Of a stretch of 64,000 bases of DNA, positions 1 through 11,112 are shown in pieces. Location of the stretch: the NCBI GenBank assembly GCA_024195585.1, contig SWBL01000196.1, positions 1-64,000 of the forward strand, given 5' to 3'. This DNA comes from Aureobasidium sp. EXF-3400. Lineage: Eukaryota; Ascomycota; Dothideomycetes; Dothideales; Saccotheciaceae. The position numbers and the translations under genes are program-made. Position 1 is the stretch's first letter. Every line of letters starts with the position of its first letter. The notes beneath the pieces were generated by a model, which worked only from the letters and a program-made list of their open reading frames with translations, searched no databases and was not told the DNA's origin.

Positions 1-190
1 GCTCCAACATTTGCGCCAGCGTTCACTCCAGCTCCAACATTTGCGCCAGCGTTCACTCCAGCTCCAACATTTGCGCCAGCGTTCACTCCTGCTCCGACGT
101 TTGCTCCGACATTTGCTCCAGCGTTGACACCAGCTCCAACTCCAGCGGCGACATTTGCGTTGGCTCCAGCTCCAATGCCGGCAGAGATTC
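1..190 (-). repeat. 30-bp tandem repeat coding for GVNAGANVGA
   Basis: Three head-to-tail 30-bp units lie at 1-30, 31-60 and 61-90, identical except for the last base of the third. More diverged Gly/Ala/Val/Asn codons continue to about 190. The array runs off the left edge, so its copy number is unknown. Near identity of the units at DNA level suggests recent expansion or gene conversion within a coding region. Confidence 0.85.
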
Positions 191-1289
191 CAGCGCCAAT
201 GGCACCGGAGAAGGAAACGTGCGAGTCGATGACAATGTTGGCATTGGCAGAGAAGAGCGGCGACCAGTAGTCGTGGCCAAGGAAAGCGTCCTGGACCATG
301 CAGGGGATGCGAGCATCGAGCTTAGCGATCTTCTTCATGACACCCTGAACATAGGTGGTGATGAAGTTGGTGGCACCGAGAGAGAGACCGCCAGTGGTTG
401 CGAAGTTGGCAGTAACATCACAGGGCTCGTTGATGGGGGAGATGGTGAAGGCGTTGACGCGGCCAGAGGCGGAGATGAAGCCGAGGATGGCGTCAATGGC
501 CTTGAAGGAGTAGGAGAGGTTCTCGGCAGAGTTGAACCAACCGGTGGCACCGATACGTTCGCCAGAGGAAAGACCGTTGACACCACCGGGAAGGGAGTCG
601 AGACCGATGACGATGTGCATACCGTGACGCTGGATGGCGTAGTCACAGATGGTCTTGAGGTGAGCCTGCTGGTTACCGGAGTAAAGACCAGAGCCAGGAA
701 CGGAAACCCAGGCAGAGTAGTGGGTAGGGATTCTCAGAAGGTTGATACCAGCAGCGGCAAGGCTGTCGATGTAGCTGGTGGTGATGTATGAAGAGTAGCG
801 AGCCTCGAGGACAGCACCTGCCTTAGCACCGAGCTTGGCGGTCAAGGACCACTCGTCGTTGCAGTCAGAGCCGTACTTGTTCCACCAGTCAAGGTCGAGA
901 GACTTGTCCTGAACGAGCCAACCGGAAAGAGTAACACCGTTGGCCTTGAAGCTGCGCCAGTTGATGAAAGCACCGGCGTTTACGCCAGCGCCAGCAGACC
1001 AGCCGATGTTGTGAGAAAGACCTCCGTGAAGACCAGCGTTTACAGAAACGCCAGCCTGGCTTCCGAGCGAGAAGGGGCATCCAACACCGCCGAAGCCGAG
1101 AGCTTGACCGTGAACATTGGCATTGGTCTGGAGACCGACACCAACAGAACCCAGAAGGGCGTTGAGATCAGTGTGAACAGAAGTGGTGATGCCCTTGATA
1201 AGACCAAAGACCAGGCCGAAAGTGGGAGCGGCCTGAACCTGGCTCGAACCTGCAATCAGGGCAGCTGTAGCTACCGTTGAAGAGCGCAT
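1..1289 (-). CDS. GH5 exo-beta-1,3-glucanase with Gly/Ala/Asn/Val repeat tract, 3' end cut by the window edge
   Basis: Secreted glycoside hydrolase of the GH5_9 (EXG1-like) type, expected to trim beta-1,3-glucan at the cell wall. The ATG at 1289 opens a signal peptide ending near VQA-AP (residue about 20). The frame then stays open for 429 residues to the left edge. Visible family signatures are the GVTLSGWLVQ block, a GINLLRIPTHYSAW strand, and FTISPINEP with the acid/base Glu at about residue 287, followed by NIVIDSHVSF. From about residue 363 the protein turns into a low-complexity tract of GVNAGANVGA units. The catalytic nucleophile (usually in a GEW motif) is not reached. In the family it follows shortly after the DSHVSF strand, so the repeat seems to sit in the loop before it. 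A TATA-like box lies about 146 bp upstream. The family call is secure; the end is unknown. Confidence 0.85.
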   Translation of the reverse strand, partial: MRSSTVATAALIAGSSQVQAAPTFGLVFGLIKGITTSVHTDLNALLGSVGVGLQTNANVHGQALGFGGVGCPFSLGSQAGVSVNAGLHGGLSHNIGWSAGAGVNAGAFINWRSFKANGVTLSGWLVQDKSLDLDWWNKYGSDCNDEWSLTAKLGAKAGAVLEARYSSYITTSYIDSLAAAGINLLRIPTHYSAWVSVPGSGLYSGNQQAHLKTICDYAIQRHGMHIVIGLDSLPGGVNGLSSGERIGATGWFNSAENLSYSFKAIDAILGFISASGRVNAFTISPINEPCDVTANFATTGGLSLGATNFITTYVQGVMKKIAKLDARIPCMVQDAFLGHDYWSPLFSANANIVIDSHVSFSGAIGAGISAGIGAGANANVAAGVGAGVNAGANVGANVGAGVNAGANVGAGVNAGANVGAGVNAGANVG

Positions 1290-3158
1290 ATTGATGTGAT
1301 GTGATGTGTGAGGGGGGAAATATTAGATAGAGTAAAGAATGTGGACTCGGAATGAGAATGAGTGTGAGTAGGGAGAAGCAAAAGAAAGAATGAATGACGA
1401 TGATGGATAGAACAAGGAGAGGAGCACTTGAACCTACTTATACCTTTGTTCCTGTCTGCTGTTATTTCGTACTGTACCGTACTGACTCGCCATGACAGGT
1501 CGCTATTCTTGGTCTTCCTCTCGTCGCTCGTGCCGGGACTGCTAGTAATCGAGGCTTGGGGGTGCATATTTCCGGAGTTCGAGGTTTTCCAGAGGAGAAT
1601 TCAAGAAAATGTCTAGGTATGAAACGTTGGACATGTCTTTAGCCTCGCAACTATGCTCGGTTTTTGGTACCAGAGGCCCGGCTGTGCAGAGACTAGACAA
1701 GATCAGTGCTGTGTAGTGGTTCAATAGGCATGTTGAACATTCGGAAAATGAGATGCTTGACGGAAGGGATAGACTAGACTGTGTTTCATGTCCAGAAAGA
1801 GAAGCGGACATGGCGGAAGAGAGCGTTGACCACCGTCCACGCTTTGGAAAGCTGTGTCTTGGCGCCCATCACCGCTTGTCCGAGAGTTGGCTATCAAGTT
1901 GTCTAGAAGGACGAGTCAGCATGATTGACAGCAAGTCTGATGATCGACAAACCACTGAGCAGTATACGTCAATCGCATGAAGTGCGCTCGAGACTAAAAA
2001 GAACATCGAGTCGAGGTCTATCGAGTCTGGAATCGTGACCGCCAGAATAGATGGATCGCCCGGATGCTGGCTGCTCGACCGGCAGCACCCGACTTCCCTG
2101 ATTAATGTTTCAAGTTTCATGTTTCTACAACGACTCTCACAACTCGTATACCATTCTATTTTCTGCCCTTAAGGCCTTTGTGGCTGAGCTGGGGAATGAT
2201 ACAGAAGACACACATCGATCGACAAGTCAGTCGTCTGTTGAATGGCTATACCAATCTGTCGGCATACAGACAAGAAGGACGAGTCACCTGAGACCATCTA
2301 ATCATCCCAAGATATGACTGCCAAGCTCCGCGATAAACGGTGACCAACCTATCATCTTATATTCCAGAGGGCATGACTTGCCGCCATCCATCCCAATCTT
2401 GTGGATCCGCGGGATTCCAAGAAGTCAAGGGCAGTCCTAGGGAGGATCAATGCACCGTTTCCTGGGGGTGTAGAAGGGGCATTTGTCAGCCCACAACAAC
2501 TGGATTGACAGAGACGTCTGTTGTTGCATGCAGGAATAGACGGAGAAGTGATTTTGTGAGTAAGGACGCGAAACCTGGGGAGTTGCTGCCGGATTTCGCG
2601 GTGGAAGATCATGATCTTTTCTGTCAATCATGATGATTGTGTTCTTAACCATCATCTACCCACTGCGTTGCCTTCGTGTTCATAGCGTCAGAAGCTGCCA
2701 GGACGACCCTGCTCTTTGCAAGACCTATCTACCATAACGACAAAAGGCAGGTTTGCTGTTACCATATTGCTACATCCTTTTTCACGGCACTTTCACATTC
2801 TGTTGAGAGCACCGAAGAACAATTCAGTCTCATAAGAAGTCGTGAAATGGGATTTCGCGTGTCTACTACTAAGTTGTGGAAAGCCCAACCACTCAATGTG
2901 AAGTTCAGCCTGTCGATACACATACAAAAAAGCACAGTGGCTTCGACAAACAGGACAGTATTCATTGAGATGTGACGTGTTCTTGGCTCTCTCTGGTCAT
3001 ATTGTTAGCCAAGAGACTACTATGCATTTCGACAGGAAGGACGCCGCTGTTTGCTCTCGTAGAAGGAGAGTGGGAGTTTGAGAAATGGATTGCGTAGACA
3101 TGCTGATTGTGCTCATGGTTGATCGTTATATTTTATATTGTATGATTTATAACACCAG
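1290..3158. other. Intergenic, no gene recognised
   Basis: This 1.9-kb stretch holds the promoter side of the GH5 gene and the 3' side of the hypothetical gene at 3159-4957. Only short open frames of fewer than 100 codons without family resemblance are present. I see no RNA gene or repeat. Confidence 0.6.
1435..1442 (-). promoter_or_regulatory. TATA-like box of the GH5 glucanase gene
   Basis: On the minus strand the sequence reads TATAAGTA, about 146 bp upstream of the glucanase ATG. Position and match to the TATA consensus are the only evidence. Confidence 0.4.
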
Positions 3159-4957
3159 CTACATAGAAATCCGCCTCGTTCTAGTAGTCACAGATGCAAA
3201 ACCAACATCAGTCTTCTTCTCAAAGAACCCCTTCGCCAACTCCCCAAACCAACGCTTCATCTTCTCCAACTCCTGCTCAGCCGAAGCATCAAGTTTCTTG
3301 CTATGCTCATCCAAGCTATCCATACATTGTTGAGCCATGTCAGATAACTCCTTAGTACATTCATTAGTCACATCACGTATTTCAGTGATGCCTTCGTCGA
3401 TATGTTCGTGCACAGTGACTTCGTTCGTCTTGCAGTCTTCGTAGAACTGGTCGCGATGGTCTGCTACTGCGCCGTTGAGGAACAGCTCAGCAGCCAAGGG
3501 CAATTGCGATTCTACTAGAGCGTGCAGACGTCGTTGGGCGAGTGATTTGAAAGCGTCTTTGGTCAGTTTGTCCAGGCGTTTTTCAATGATCTTGTCGATT
3601 CTGGCGACCATGGCAGCGTCTTCTGTGGCTGCAGAGGCTCTCAATGGGGATAATCGTTCAATCAACGAGTTTGTGCCTTTTGACAGCGTCTTGAGACCAA
3701 GTGATGGCGCTGGAGCGAGCAAATGTTGGTGCCCTGATCCTGCCAGGACTTCACGGAGGAGATCGTCGGGCACCCCTTTTAGCTGCCTTTGAAGATCTAA
3801 CACCTTGATGCGCTGCCTATAACTTGATTTCGTATCGTTTGTGAACTTTGTGGGGAAGATCTGCGCAGGGGATGGAGAGCATGTAGTCGGGGTATTGGTT
3901 TCAGTGGGAGACCAGGGAGGTGGAGGAGAGCATGGTGTAGCTGATGTTGGGAGTGCTTCAGAAGGCGAGTCGTCTAAGTATAAGTCAATAAAAGGAGATC
4001 AAGAAAGACATAGGGCAAGTGATGCTAAGTGAGAAAGGACAGTCTTCAGCGAACAACTTTTGTATCAATGGAGCTGTCGAAATGCACGAGTTCATCCTAC
4101 GGCGGAGACTGTCCACTGAGAGACCGTTCGTTGTTGAGAACCGGACGACTTCTCTCCGAGACAGCCCCGATTACGAATAACTCTATGCATTGCGATCGCT
4201 AGATTTCGACATCATTGTGTGTGCTCTGGAGATACTCCTTTTCCCACATAGAATCACATTCCGGGGAAAGAAATGTACCTCGGGGACGCTTTCCAAGCAC
4301 ACTTCGTGTTGAGGCAGGTTCACAATAAGGCGGGGGATTTGCTGACTGCCCAAAAACACGCCAGTCTTTCTCTATTGCACCTTGTCCAGCGTTGAGACGT
4401 TTGTAGTCCAGAGCCTGTGCTTTGAGCATACGAGCGCGCAAGGCGCCGGAGAAGGTACGGAGATGATGAAGGTCGCCATCCTTGAACTGTTGTTTGGATA
4501 GATGGAGATGGATGGTCTTGCTCTGGCAGATTCTTGCAAAGGCTTCAAGATTGGGACCGCGTGAGCCGGGTCTCAGTGTTGCACCATCAACTGATGGCGG
4601 TACAAGGACGACACCTGTAGCCTTGAGGCATAATATAAGCGTCGATACAGCGGCTGAATTCGTCACGGATACAGGGACCATAGGAAACATGCGATCTGGT
4701 ATGAGCTTGTCATTACTTTTTGCGACTACAATGCAAGTGTCAACCATGTCAGGACGGATAACCAACATGAGAGTCTGCTTCCCAAAGTCAGCGAGATCTG
4801 CGTTGAGCCGAACCGATATGGATCCCTGATCATCGTTCTGGTCGTGCGCTATACGCAGTCGAGCAGCACATGCCACATCAAACTCAGGCGCATGCGCGAG
4901 GACCGCTTTCTCGAACACCCAGAGAGGTTCCGGTGTTGCTACTGTGCTTGCCGTCAT
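3159..4957 (-). CDS. Fungal hypothetical protein, 497 aa, with NLS-like KRPRDD and C-terminal coiled coil
   Basis: Function unknown. I join two exons: 4957-4279 and 3973-3159, separated by a 305-nt intron (donor GTACAT; acceptor CTTAG preceded by a TTGAC branch-like site). The first exon ends in phase 1 and the second begins with the matching two bases. The junction reads LGKRPRDDSPSEALP, a nuclear-localisation-like KRPR followed by an acidic/Ser/Pro linker; this is the main support for the join. The N-terminal 226 residues start MTASTVATPEPLWVFEKA and look globular. The linker is rich in Pro, Ser and Thr. The C-terminal 200 residues are helical and charged (RIDKIIEKRLDKLTKDAF and similar). 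If the exons were separate, the first frame would stop at 4199 and the second would lack an ATG. The intron is unusually long for this window. Confidence 0.6.
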
Positions 4958-5103
4958 GCTGTTAGTAGCCTGCAGAAAAGATGAAGGCCCTCGATTCGGA
5001 TCGAGTCACCCTCCCACCCGGGCTTTGTGTCGACGGTGAGCAGCCCTGACTCGTACAAGGAGAGATGATAGTTGCGACGAGGACGACGACGTTACGCTGC
5101 AGA

Positions 5104-5437
5104 AAGCGTTCTACACTCAGCAGCCTGGTCACAAGTGCGCGCCCAACCCAAGGTCAACGGATGATCTGGGAAGTCCACAGTGGGATGGCAAGACGAGTGG
5201 CTAGGGCAGACAGAGCGAAAGGCGATGCAGAAGCGTAAAGCATACGTCGAGGAACACGACTTAAGATGAAAGAGAAGACAAGCAATGCTCAGAACGCGTT
5301 TCACGCTCGGCAGCCTAGACCACAAGTGCGCGCCCACTCCAGAATCAGCGGATGATTTGGAGAGCCCTGTGAGAACACAGGGATGGCAAGACGAGTGACA
5401 AGGACGGCAAAACTAGAGGCGATGCAGAAGCGTTGAC
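5104..5437. repeat. Imperfect tandem direct repeat, period 191 bp
   Basis: Copy A (about 5104-5250) and copy B (about 5294-5437) share long near-identical blocks: ACAAGTGCGCGCCCA at 5131 and 5322, CGGATGAT, GGATGGCAAGACGAGTG and GGCGATGCAGAAGCGT. Weaker similarity continues in the GAGATGAA-rich part that follows each copy. Divergence is substantial, so the duplication is old. Confidence 0.75.
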
Positions 5438-5581
5438 TTGAGAATATGATGTTGTAGGTAGAGATGAAGAGGAAGTGGTGAAGACCGCGCCGCGTTCGCG
5501 TTTGCTGACCTTCCGGGATTTGCCGCCGTTTGTATAGTCCGTGCATAATTGCCGCCATCAAGGTGTGCGACCATGACATTA

Positions 5582-5602
5582 CTCTCTCTCTCTCTCTCTC
5601 TC
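5582..5602. repeat. (CT)n microsatellite
   Basis: An uninterrupted run of about ten CT dinucleotides in non-coding sequence. Confidence 0.9.
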
Positions 5603-6416
5603 ACGAATACGCACAGGTGAAAACCAAGCCGTCAAAATGCACAGTCCTTTCCAGATGGAGGACGAGTCCATTGAGAGCCGGCGATTGCGCGCCTCTCAGT
5701 GGATGTTTCCTGTTGACAGTCAGGATTGTGCACTGTGATAGCTGCTAGCGTGACATACTTCTGCCCACGGAAAGGTCGAAGCTTGATTGTACAAGTTTCT
5801 GGATCGTCTCTATTTTTTTAGTTGTTGTCAAAGTTGCCAACTTGCTTGGTGCCAAAGATCGGTCGCAGCATCCAGTTTAAACAAGACTTGACCCAAGAGC
5901 TCGACCCTAGCGATCTTCCCTCGGGTAAGTCATGTTGCAGTGATGATCTTGGTGGATGCATATTAGTAGTTTCAAGTACAGTAGCAGATTGTTGTTTATT
6001 GGAAAAAACATGTTTCTCATCGTGCAGTTATATGGGATATCGACGAAGACAAAGAAACTACAGCTCGACGGAAGATATTGCCCCGTGATGAGGGCGAATC
6101 CAGACAAAGAATGTTTTGCTCATGACCGGATTTAGTATAAGAGCTGGCTGTGCTGGTCAAAATAGTATTGTTCGCACACAAGTAAAAAGACCTGCCGTCA
6201 ACCGTATGTCCTTGGCAGCTGCTCCATGATATATTGCGAAGAGGAAAGTGTGATTTGTGCCATATATGATTGAAACTCCTTGCCCCATGTGTGATGCTGT
6301 ATAGATACTTATGTGTAAAGAAACGCCCTTAAAACCGGCAACAGCCATGATAGTTTCCCCTGTAACGCCAGGCAGTCCATGATATAGTGTCGTATCGGGT
6401 AGTATGATCATCAGTG

Positions 6417-7848
6417 CTAGCCACCATCTTGAAGTGGCTCCCGCTGTACCTCAGGCGTCACGGCTGTGATCTCCCAGCGCCTTGGAGCATCGGTCAAACC
6501 AGGCCAGATGTCACGAGGCAGAAATTCTCCAGTCTCACGGACGAAGTCTTCACGCATGGCAACATCCTCTTTGTACAGAGCCGCAATTTCACGGCGAGCC
6601 TTGTCGGCAATACGCTGCATCCGACTCTCGACAGCGTGTCGACGGTCGACCTCTTCGAGCAATGAGGTGTAACACGTAATGAAAGAGTCGTAGAAGTCAG
6701 TCAATGATGTCAGTTCTTCCGCTTTTGCAAGTAGAGTTTCCTTCAATATGTTCCAGTTGTTGCCGTATAGCTTGGCTGCCGCGATAAAGACGGGGAGACT
6801 ACCTCCAAGCGTACGGAGTAGATCCAGTACACGGTTCAGGAGTTTGTGACGTAGGCGGATGGCTTGTGAGTATGATTGCAGTTGGTCGAGTGTTGTCTCC
6901 ATCTCTGAGAGGCGTTCGCCGATCTCGAGCATGACATCCTCAACCTCTTGAGCGTCGTTGTCCACAACGGCAAGCATTTCCTGGCGTTCGTGTTCGTTCA
7001 GAGGGCCTAGAGGTAGGTTCTTGTAAAGACTATCTTCAGGATCTTCGTATGCGGAGGTTGGGTTGGCTTGACGAGCGGCTTCGCCTCCTCCCTCGGTGTG
7101 TTTGAGAGCTGATGTACAGAGATCGTAGTGTGCGACCAATGAACTCAGCAGCAAAGCCATCTCTGTAGCATGTGCTGTGAGGGCATGGAATAAGGGTGGT
7201 ATGGAAGAGGTGTCATCCTGGTTCTCGGTGGCTTGGTCGGCATCTTCTACGGCAGCGTCGAGTAGACGGATTTGGTCGTCGAATGAGTCTTGTGAGCGTT
7301 GAAAGTCAACTTCTGCTGCTTTGTGCGAGTCGATGGTGCTGCGAAGAGATTCGATGAGGTTCAGGTGTGTGTCTTCGTCGATGAAGTCGTGTAGTGTTTT
7401 TTGTGTGTCGGAGGTTGCGCCTCGCGAAAGCAGTTCCGACGTGTCTACTTGGGTGTTGGTCAGTTGCGACAGAGTGGCTTGGAGACGATGGTCGGCGAGA
7501 TCGAGCTGGTGTATCACTGCCTGACGCTGTGAGCAGGAGCTTCTGCGGTGTGCAAGCTCGTCATACCTTGAAGTCAACATCGGTCTCGCGGCCGATGCTA
7601 TCTAGACCATCTCTTACGGCGACCAAGACGTTCGCTTCTTCCAGCACTCCTTGCTTGACAAAGGCATTCTTGGCTGACAGCACAGCCGTCTCCTCGACTA
7701 GACGCCTGGCCGTTGTCACGACATGATGCGCTCGCGAGACCGAGGCAGTTGAAGATAGAGAGCGCTTGGCTGCGACGAAATGCTGTACCAGGCGTTCGAG
7801 TTCGTCGATGCTGCGCGAGGGCGACGCTTGTTCGGACTGTTCACTCAT
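6417..7848 (-). CDS. ATG17: Autophagy-related protein Atg17, 463 aa
   Basis: Scaffold subunit of the Atg1/Atg13 kinase complex that organises the phagophore assembly site. Two exons: 7848-7567 (MSEQSEQASPSRS...) and 7526-6417, joined over a 40-nt intron (GTATGA...CTCACAG) in phase 0. This restores the family pattern VDFK-RQAVIHQLDLADHRL. Atg17 hallmarks are the long helical body, the block NEHERQEMLAVVDNDAQEVEDV, and the C-terminal FLPRDIWPGLTDAPRRW. The length suits the family (about 420-550 aa). An in-frame ATG 19 codons upstream (7905) is possible, but the MSEQ start is preferred because the extension looks unrelated to the family. The intron is shorter than any other found here; skipping it introduces a stop, so it must be spliced. 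Divergent to MET30. Confidence 0.88.
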
Positions 7849-8878
7849 CCAGAGCTGCTGCCTTGAGCATCGTCTGCCCGGATAGCAGGCTTCTACTCTT
7901 TGCAATATGAAAAGTCACGCAAGAAACACCTGAATGGCGCAAGTGTTGTTAGTGTTGCGCGGAAGTCAGCTTCGACACCCGGTCGTTGTTAGTGGCTTGA
8001 GAGCACCAACTTAAAGGTTATGCGGGGGGATCGGAGAGCTGTTCCAGTGTTCCTCCTTCCGCATCTGGGACCGGGTCCGGGGTACCTTAGCGTTTTGCAA
8101 CCCTGGTGGTGCCGCCTGGTTACCTATCTTCCTGCCTGATAGGGCTTGACAGTTGATTGACAGTGACCAGGTTTGCTGCTCCTGTTCTCACCATCTAGCG
8201 CACACTCGGCGAGGATGGTGCAGGAAGCCATCAGTCTGCGTGCTCATGTCGCCATTCTGTCTTCTGAGTCAAAGTTTGCAGAAAGGTCCAGATTTTTCTT
8301 TGTTGCATGACCAATTGTAACGTAAGGCCAAGCGAGTTCGGTCGCGTGAATAGCGACGCCCCCATGATGACAGACCCTCGGCGAGACCGCATCGGAGAAC
8401 AATCATCAAGCCAGATAGTATCGAGCTCTCTAGTACACAATCCACAATAAACATTTAGCAACAAGAACAGGATCGAGAAGGTGGTGTTTGTAGCGAGATT
8501 TGATTCTAGATAGTGGGAGGGCGAGTTCGTGGCATGATTGCAACGATAGAGTGATTGCGGAAAGTGGTCAAAGCGTTTTGAACCCTTGCCTTCCTCCGAT
8601 GGAATCGCACGCCATCACCGTGCCATATTCGCAAATGGTTGCTTAGAAGATCACCAGCAGAACAAGCGTCTTACCCCATCGTCGCCCCTTGCAGTTGCTA
8701 CTGTCAGACAGATACATCTATACACTCGTTCTCCGCCAATCCGGGCGACGTTCAACACTCGCCATCAACACTGTCGCACTGCTATCGCCTTCACGCGAAC
8801 ACACAGTCAGACACCACCTTCTGTTTACTTCTTACTCGCGCCAGGAACACCCTTGTATGGGAATCTGTCTCTTCCAGG
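7849..8878. other. Divergent intergenic region between ATG17 and MET30
   Basis: About 1 kb shared upstream region of two divergent genes. No recognisable RNA gene or repeat. I looked for a Cys3/MetR-type palindrome in front of MET30 and saw no convincing copy. Confidence 0.55.
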
Positions 8879-11112
8879 ATGGCGTCAGATATGGATCCAA
8901 AGTCGCAAGCCAACGCTTCGTCCGATAGCAGATCTGTCCATGAAGGCCTGTGCCTTCATCATGATCACGAACACCATGAAGGCCACACGTTGCGCCATTA
9001 CGAAAATCAAAATGAAGAAAACATTTCAATTCCTTCAAACTCCAAACATGCCGAGCAGGCCATTGCTCCCTTCTTGGCCAAGCACATTCCGACACAATAC
9101 AACCCCGTCGGCCACTTGATGCCCCATCCTTCAAACACCGACCCCAACCACGACCATCACCAAGACACTTCAAGCACAAAGTTCTGCTACCGTCACCGTC
9201 CCGATCTCAAGTGCAGACGTCAAGCCAACGAGCCTTCAATGGAGCAACTCCAGAATGTACCATACATCCCTCATCTCCACCAATGACTCACTGTATGCTG
9301 ACCTATCAATAGGAACTTGGCACCGTCTCACAGTCCGACCAGCAAGCCATCTCCCATGTCTGGTCCCTCTTCTCCGCCGCTCCTTCCAAACACCGCAATC
9401 TCATGCTTCAGGGCATCCTCTCGCAATGCTGCTTCCCCCAGCTCTCCTACATCTCCGCTTCCGTTCGCGACCTGATCAAGATCGACTTCCTCTCTGCCTT
9501 ACCGCCAGAGCTTGGCTTCAGAATCCTCTGTTTCCTCGACACCACTTCGCTGTGCAAGGCTGCCCAGGTCAGCCGACGCTGGAGAAGCCTGGCTGACGAT
9601 GACGTCGTCTGGCACAGAATGTGTGAGCAACACATTGATCGAAAGTGTACGAAATGCGGTTGGGGTCTGCCTCTACTTGAGCGCAAGCGATTAAGAATCG
9701 AAAAGAGACAGATACAATTGCGCGCCATCTCCAGAGGAAATAATGAATGGTCGCCAGCCATTACCCCGCTTGTCGAAGATCCTGTATCCGTGGCCAGCAC
9801 CGCAACCGCACCAACAAACCAGACTCTTGCCGTTGTAGGCGAGAAGCGCAAGCTTGATGATGAGCCAGCTTTACCGCAAAAGAAGTTGTGCACACCAGCA
9901 GCGGGTGAGGAGGAGGTCAACTCATACTTTCAACCACAAACAAGAAGGCCATGGAAAGACGTGTACAAGGATCGATTCAAGGTTGGCACAAACTGGAAAT
10001 ATGGCCGATGCTCGACGAAGATTTTCAGAGGTCACAAGAATGGTGTGATGTGCCTACAATTCGACGAAAACGTCTTGATCACTGGATCCTACGACTGCAC
10101 GGTAAAGGTGTGGGATATCAAGACTGGAAAAGAGCTGAGGACACTCGAGGGCCACACTTCGGGTATTCGAACACTGCAATTCGATGACCAGAAGCTTATC
10201 ACGGGATCCATGGACAACACGACGAAGGTCTGGGACTGGCGTACTGGAAAATGCCTGAGAACATTCCAAGCTCATACAGGTGGCGTGATCTGCGTCAACT
10301 TCGATGCTGGCTACATTGCTTCAGGCTCTATGGATCACACTATCAGGATCTACGAAGTTAAAAGTAGAGCGTCCTATCTGCTCAAGGGTCACACCGATTG
10401 GGTCAATGCTGTGAAGCTCGATGTGGAATCACGCACATTGCTTTCTGCTTCGGATGATTGTACGGTTCGTCTATGGGATCTGGATACACGCCGATGTATC
10501 AAGGTGTTTGAAGGACACGTCGGCCAGGTGCAGCAGCTTGTAGCTCTTCCTCCAGAGTTCGAGCTTGACGAGGCTGATTTGCTTTCTGGAGAAAACGAGG
10601 ATGATACATCGTCGACTTCTTCTGGACCTTCGCCTGCCCACAAGCACTCTCATCACCCAGCAACGACCTTTGCGGAAACGTCGGCGCCATTCTGGCCTGA
10701 GGAACCTGAACGTCCAGCACCCCCTCGATACATGCTCACGGGTGCCTTGGACAGCACGATCCGTCTTTGGGATGTGCACGCACCTGCTGTGTCGCCTGCT
10801 GTAGATGCTGCAAACCCGATTCAAAAGCCACCCACCACCAACGCATGCTTACGTACATACTTCGGACACGTCGAAGGTATTTGGGCGCTTGCAGCAGACC
10901 ACTTGCGCATGGTGTCTGGATCAGAAGATCGTACAGTCAAGATCTGGGATCCTCGCAGTGGCAAGTGTGAGAGAACGTGGACAGGTCATGCTGGACCTGT
11001 GACGTGCATCGGACTCAGTGATAGTCGACTTGTGTCTGGAAGTGAAGATTGCGAGGTGCGCATGCTATTGTTTAACACGGGAGAAGGAAGCGAAGGTTGC
11101 GAAGAACAATGA
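8879..11112 (+). CDS. sconB: F-box/WD40 protein MET30/sconB, SCF ubiquitin ligase receptor, 725 aa
   Basis: Substrate receptor of the SCF complex that controls sulfur assimilation by ubiquitinating the bZIP activator (Met4/Cys3/MetR type). Exons 8879-9256 and 9313-11112 are joined in phase 0 over a 56-nt intron (GTACCA donor, GCTGAC branch, AATAG acceptor). The N-terminus is His-rich ([10 protein letters not shown]) and is followed by the diagnostic [24 protein letters not shown] region. An F-box lies at about 180-230 ([23 protein letters not shown]), then [17 protein letters not shown]. Seven WD repeats run from about residue 360 to the end ([31 protein letters not shown] and so on), with a Ser/His-rich insert between repeats 5 and 6. 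An in-frame ATG at 8639 could add 80 residues, but those look like 5' leader. Strong call. Confidence 0.95.

Larger units (their letters stand above)
4958..6416. other. Intergenic with tandem duplication and CT microsatellite
   Basis: This 1.46-kb stretch lies between the 497-aa hypothetical gene and the 3' end of ATG17. It holds a diverged direct repeat (5104-5437, listed separately) and a short CT run. No open frame in it looks like a known protein. Confidence 0.6.

Noticed and set aside
5092..5579. Two similar minus-strand frames over the 191-bp tandem repeat
   Set aside because: Their similarity is explained by the DNA duplication itself; frames are short, differ in phase between copies and have no start context.
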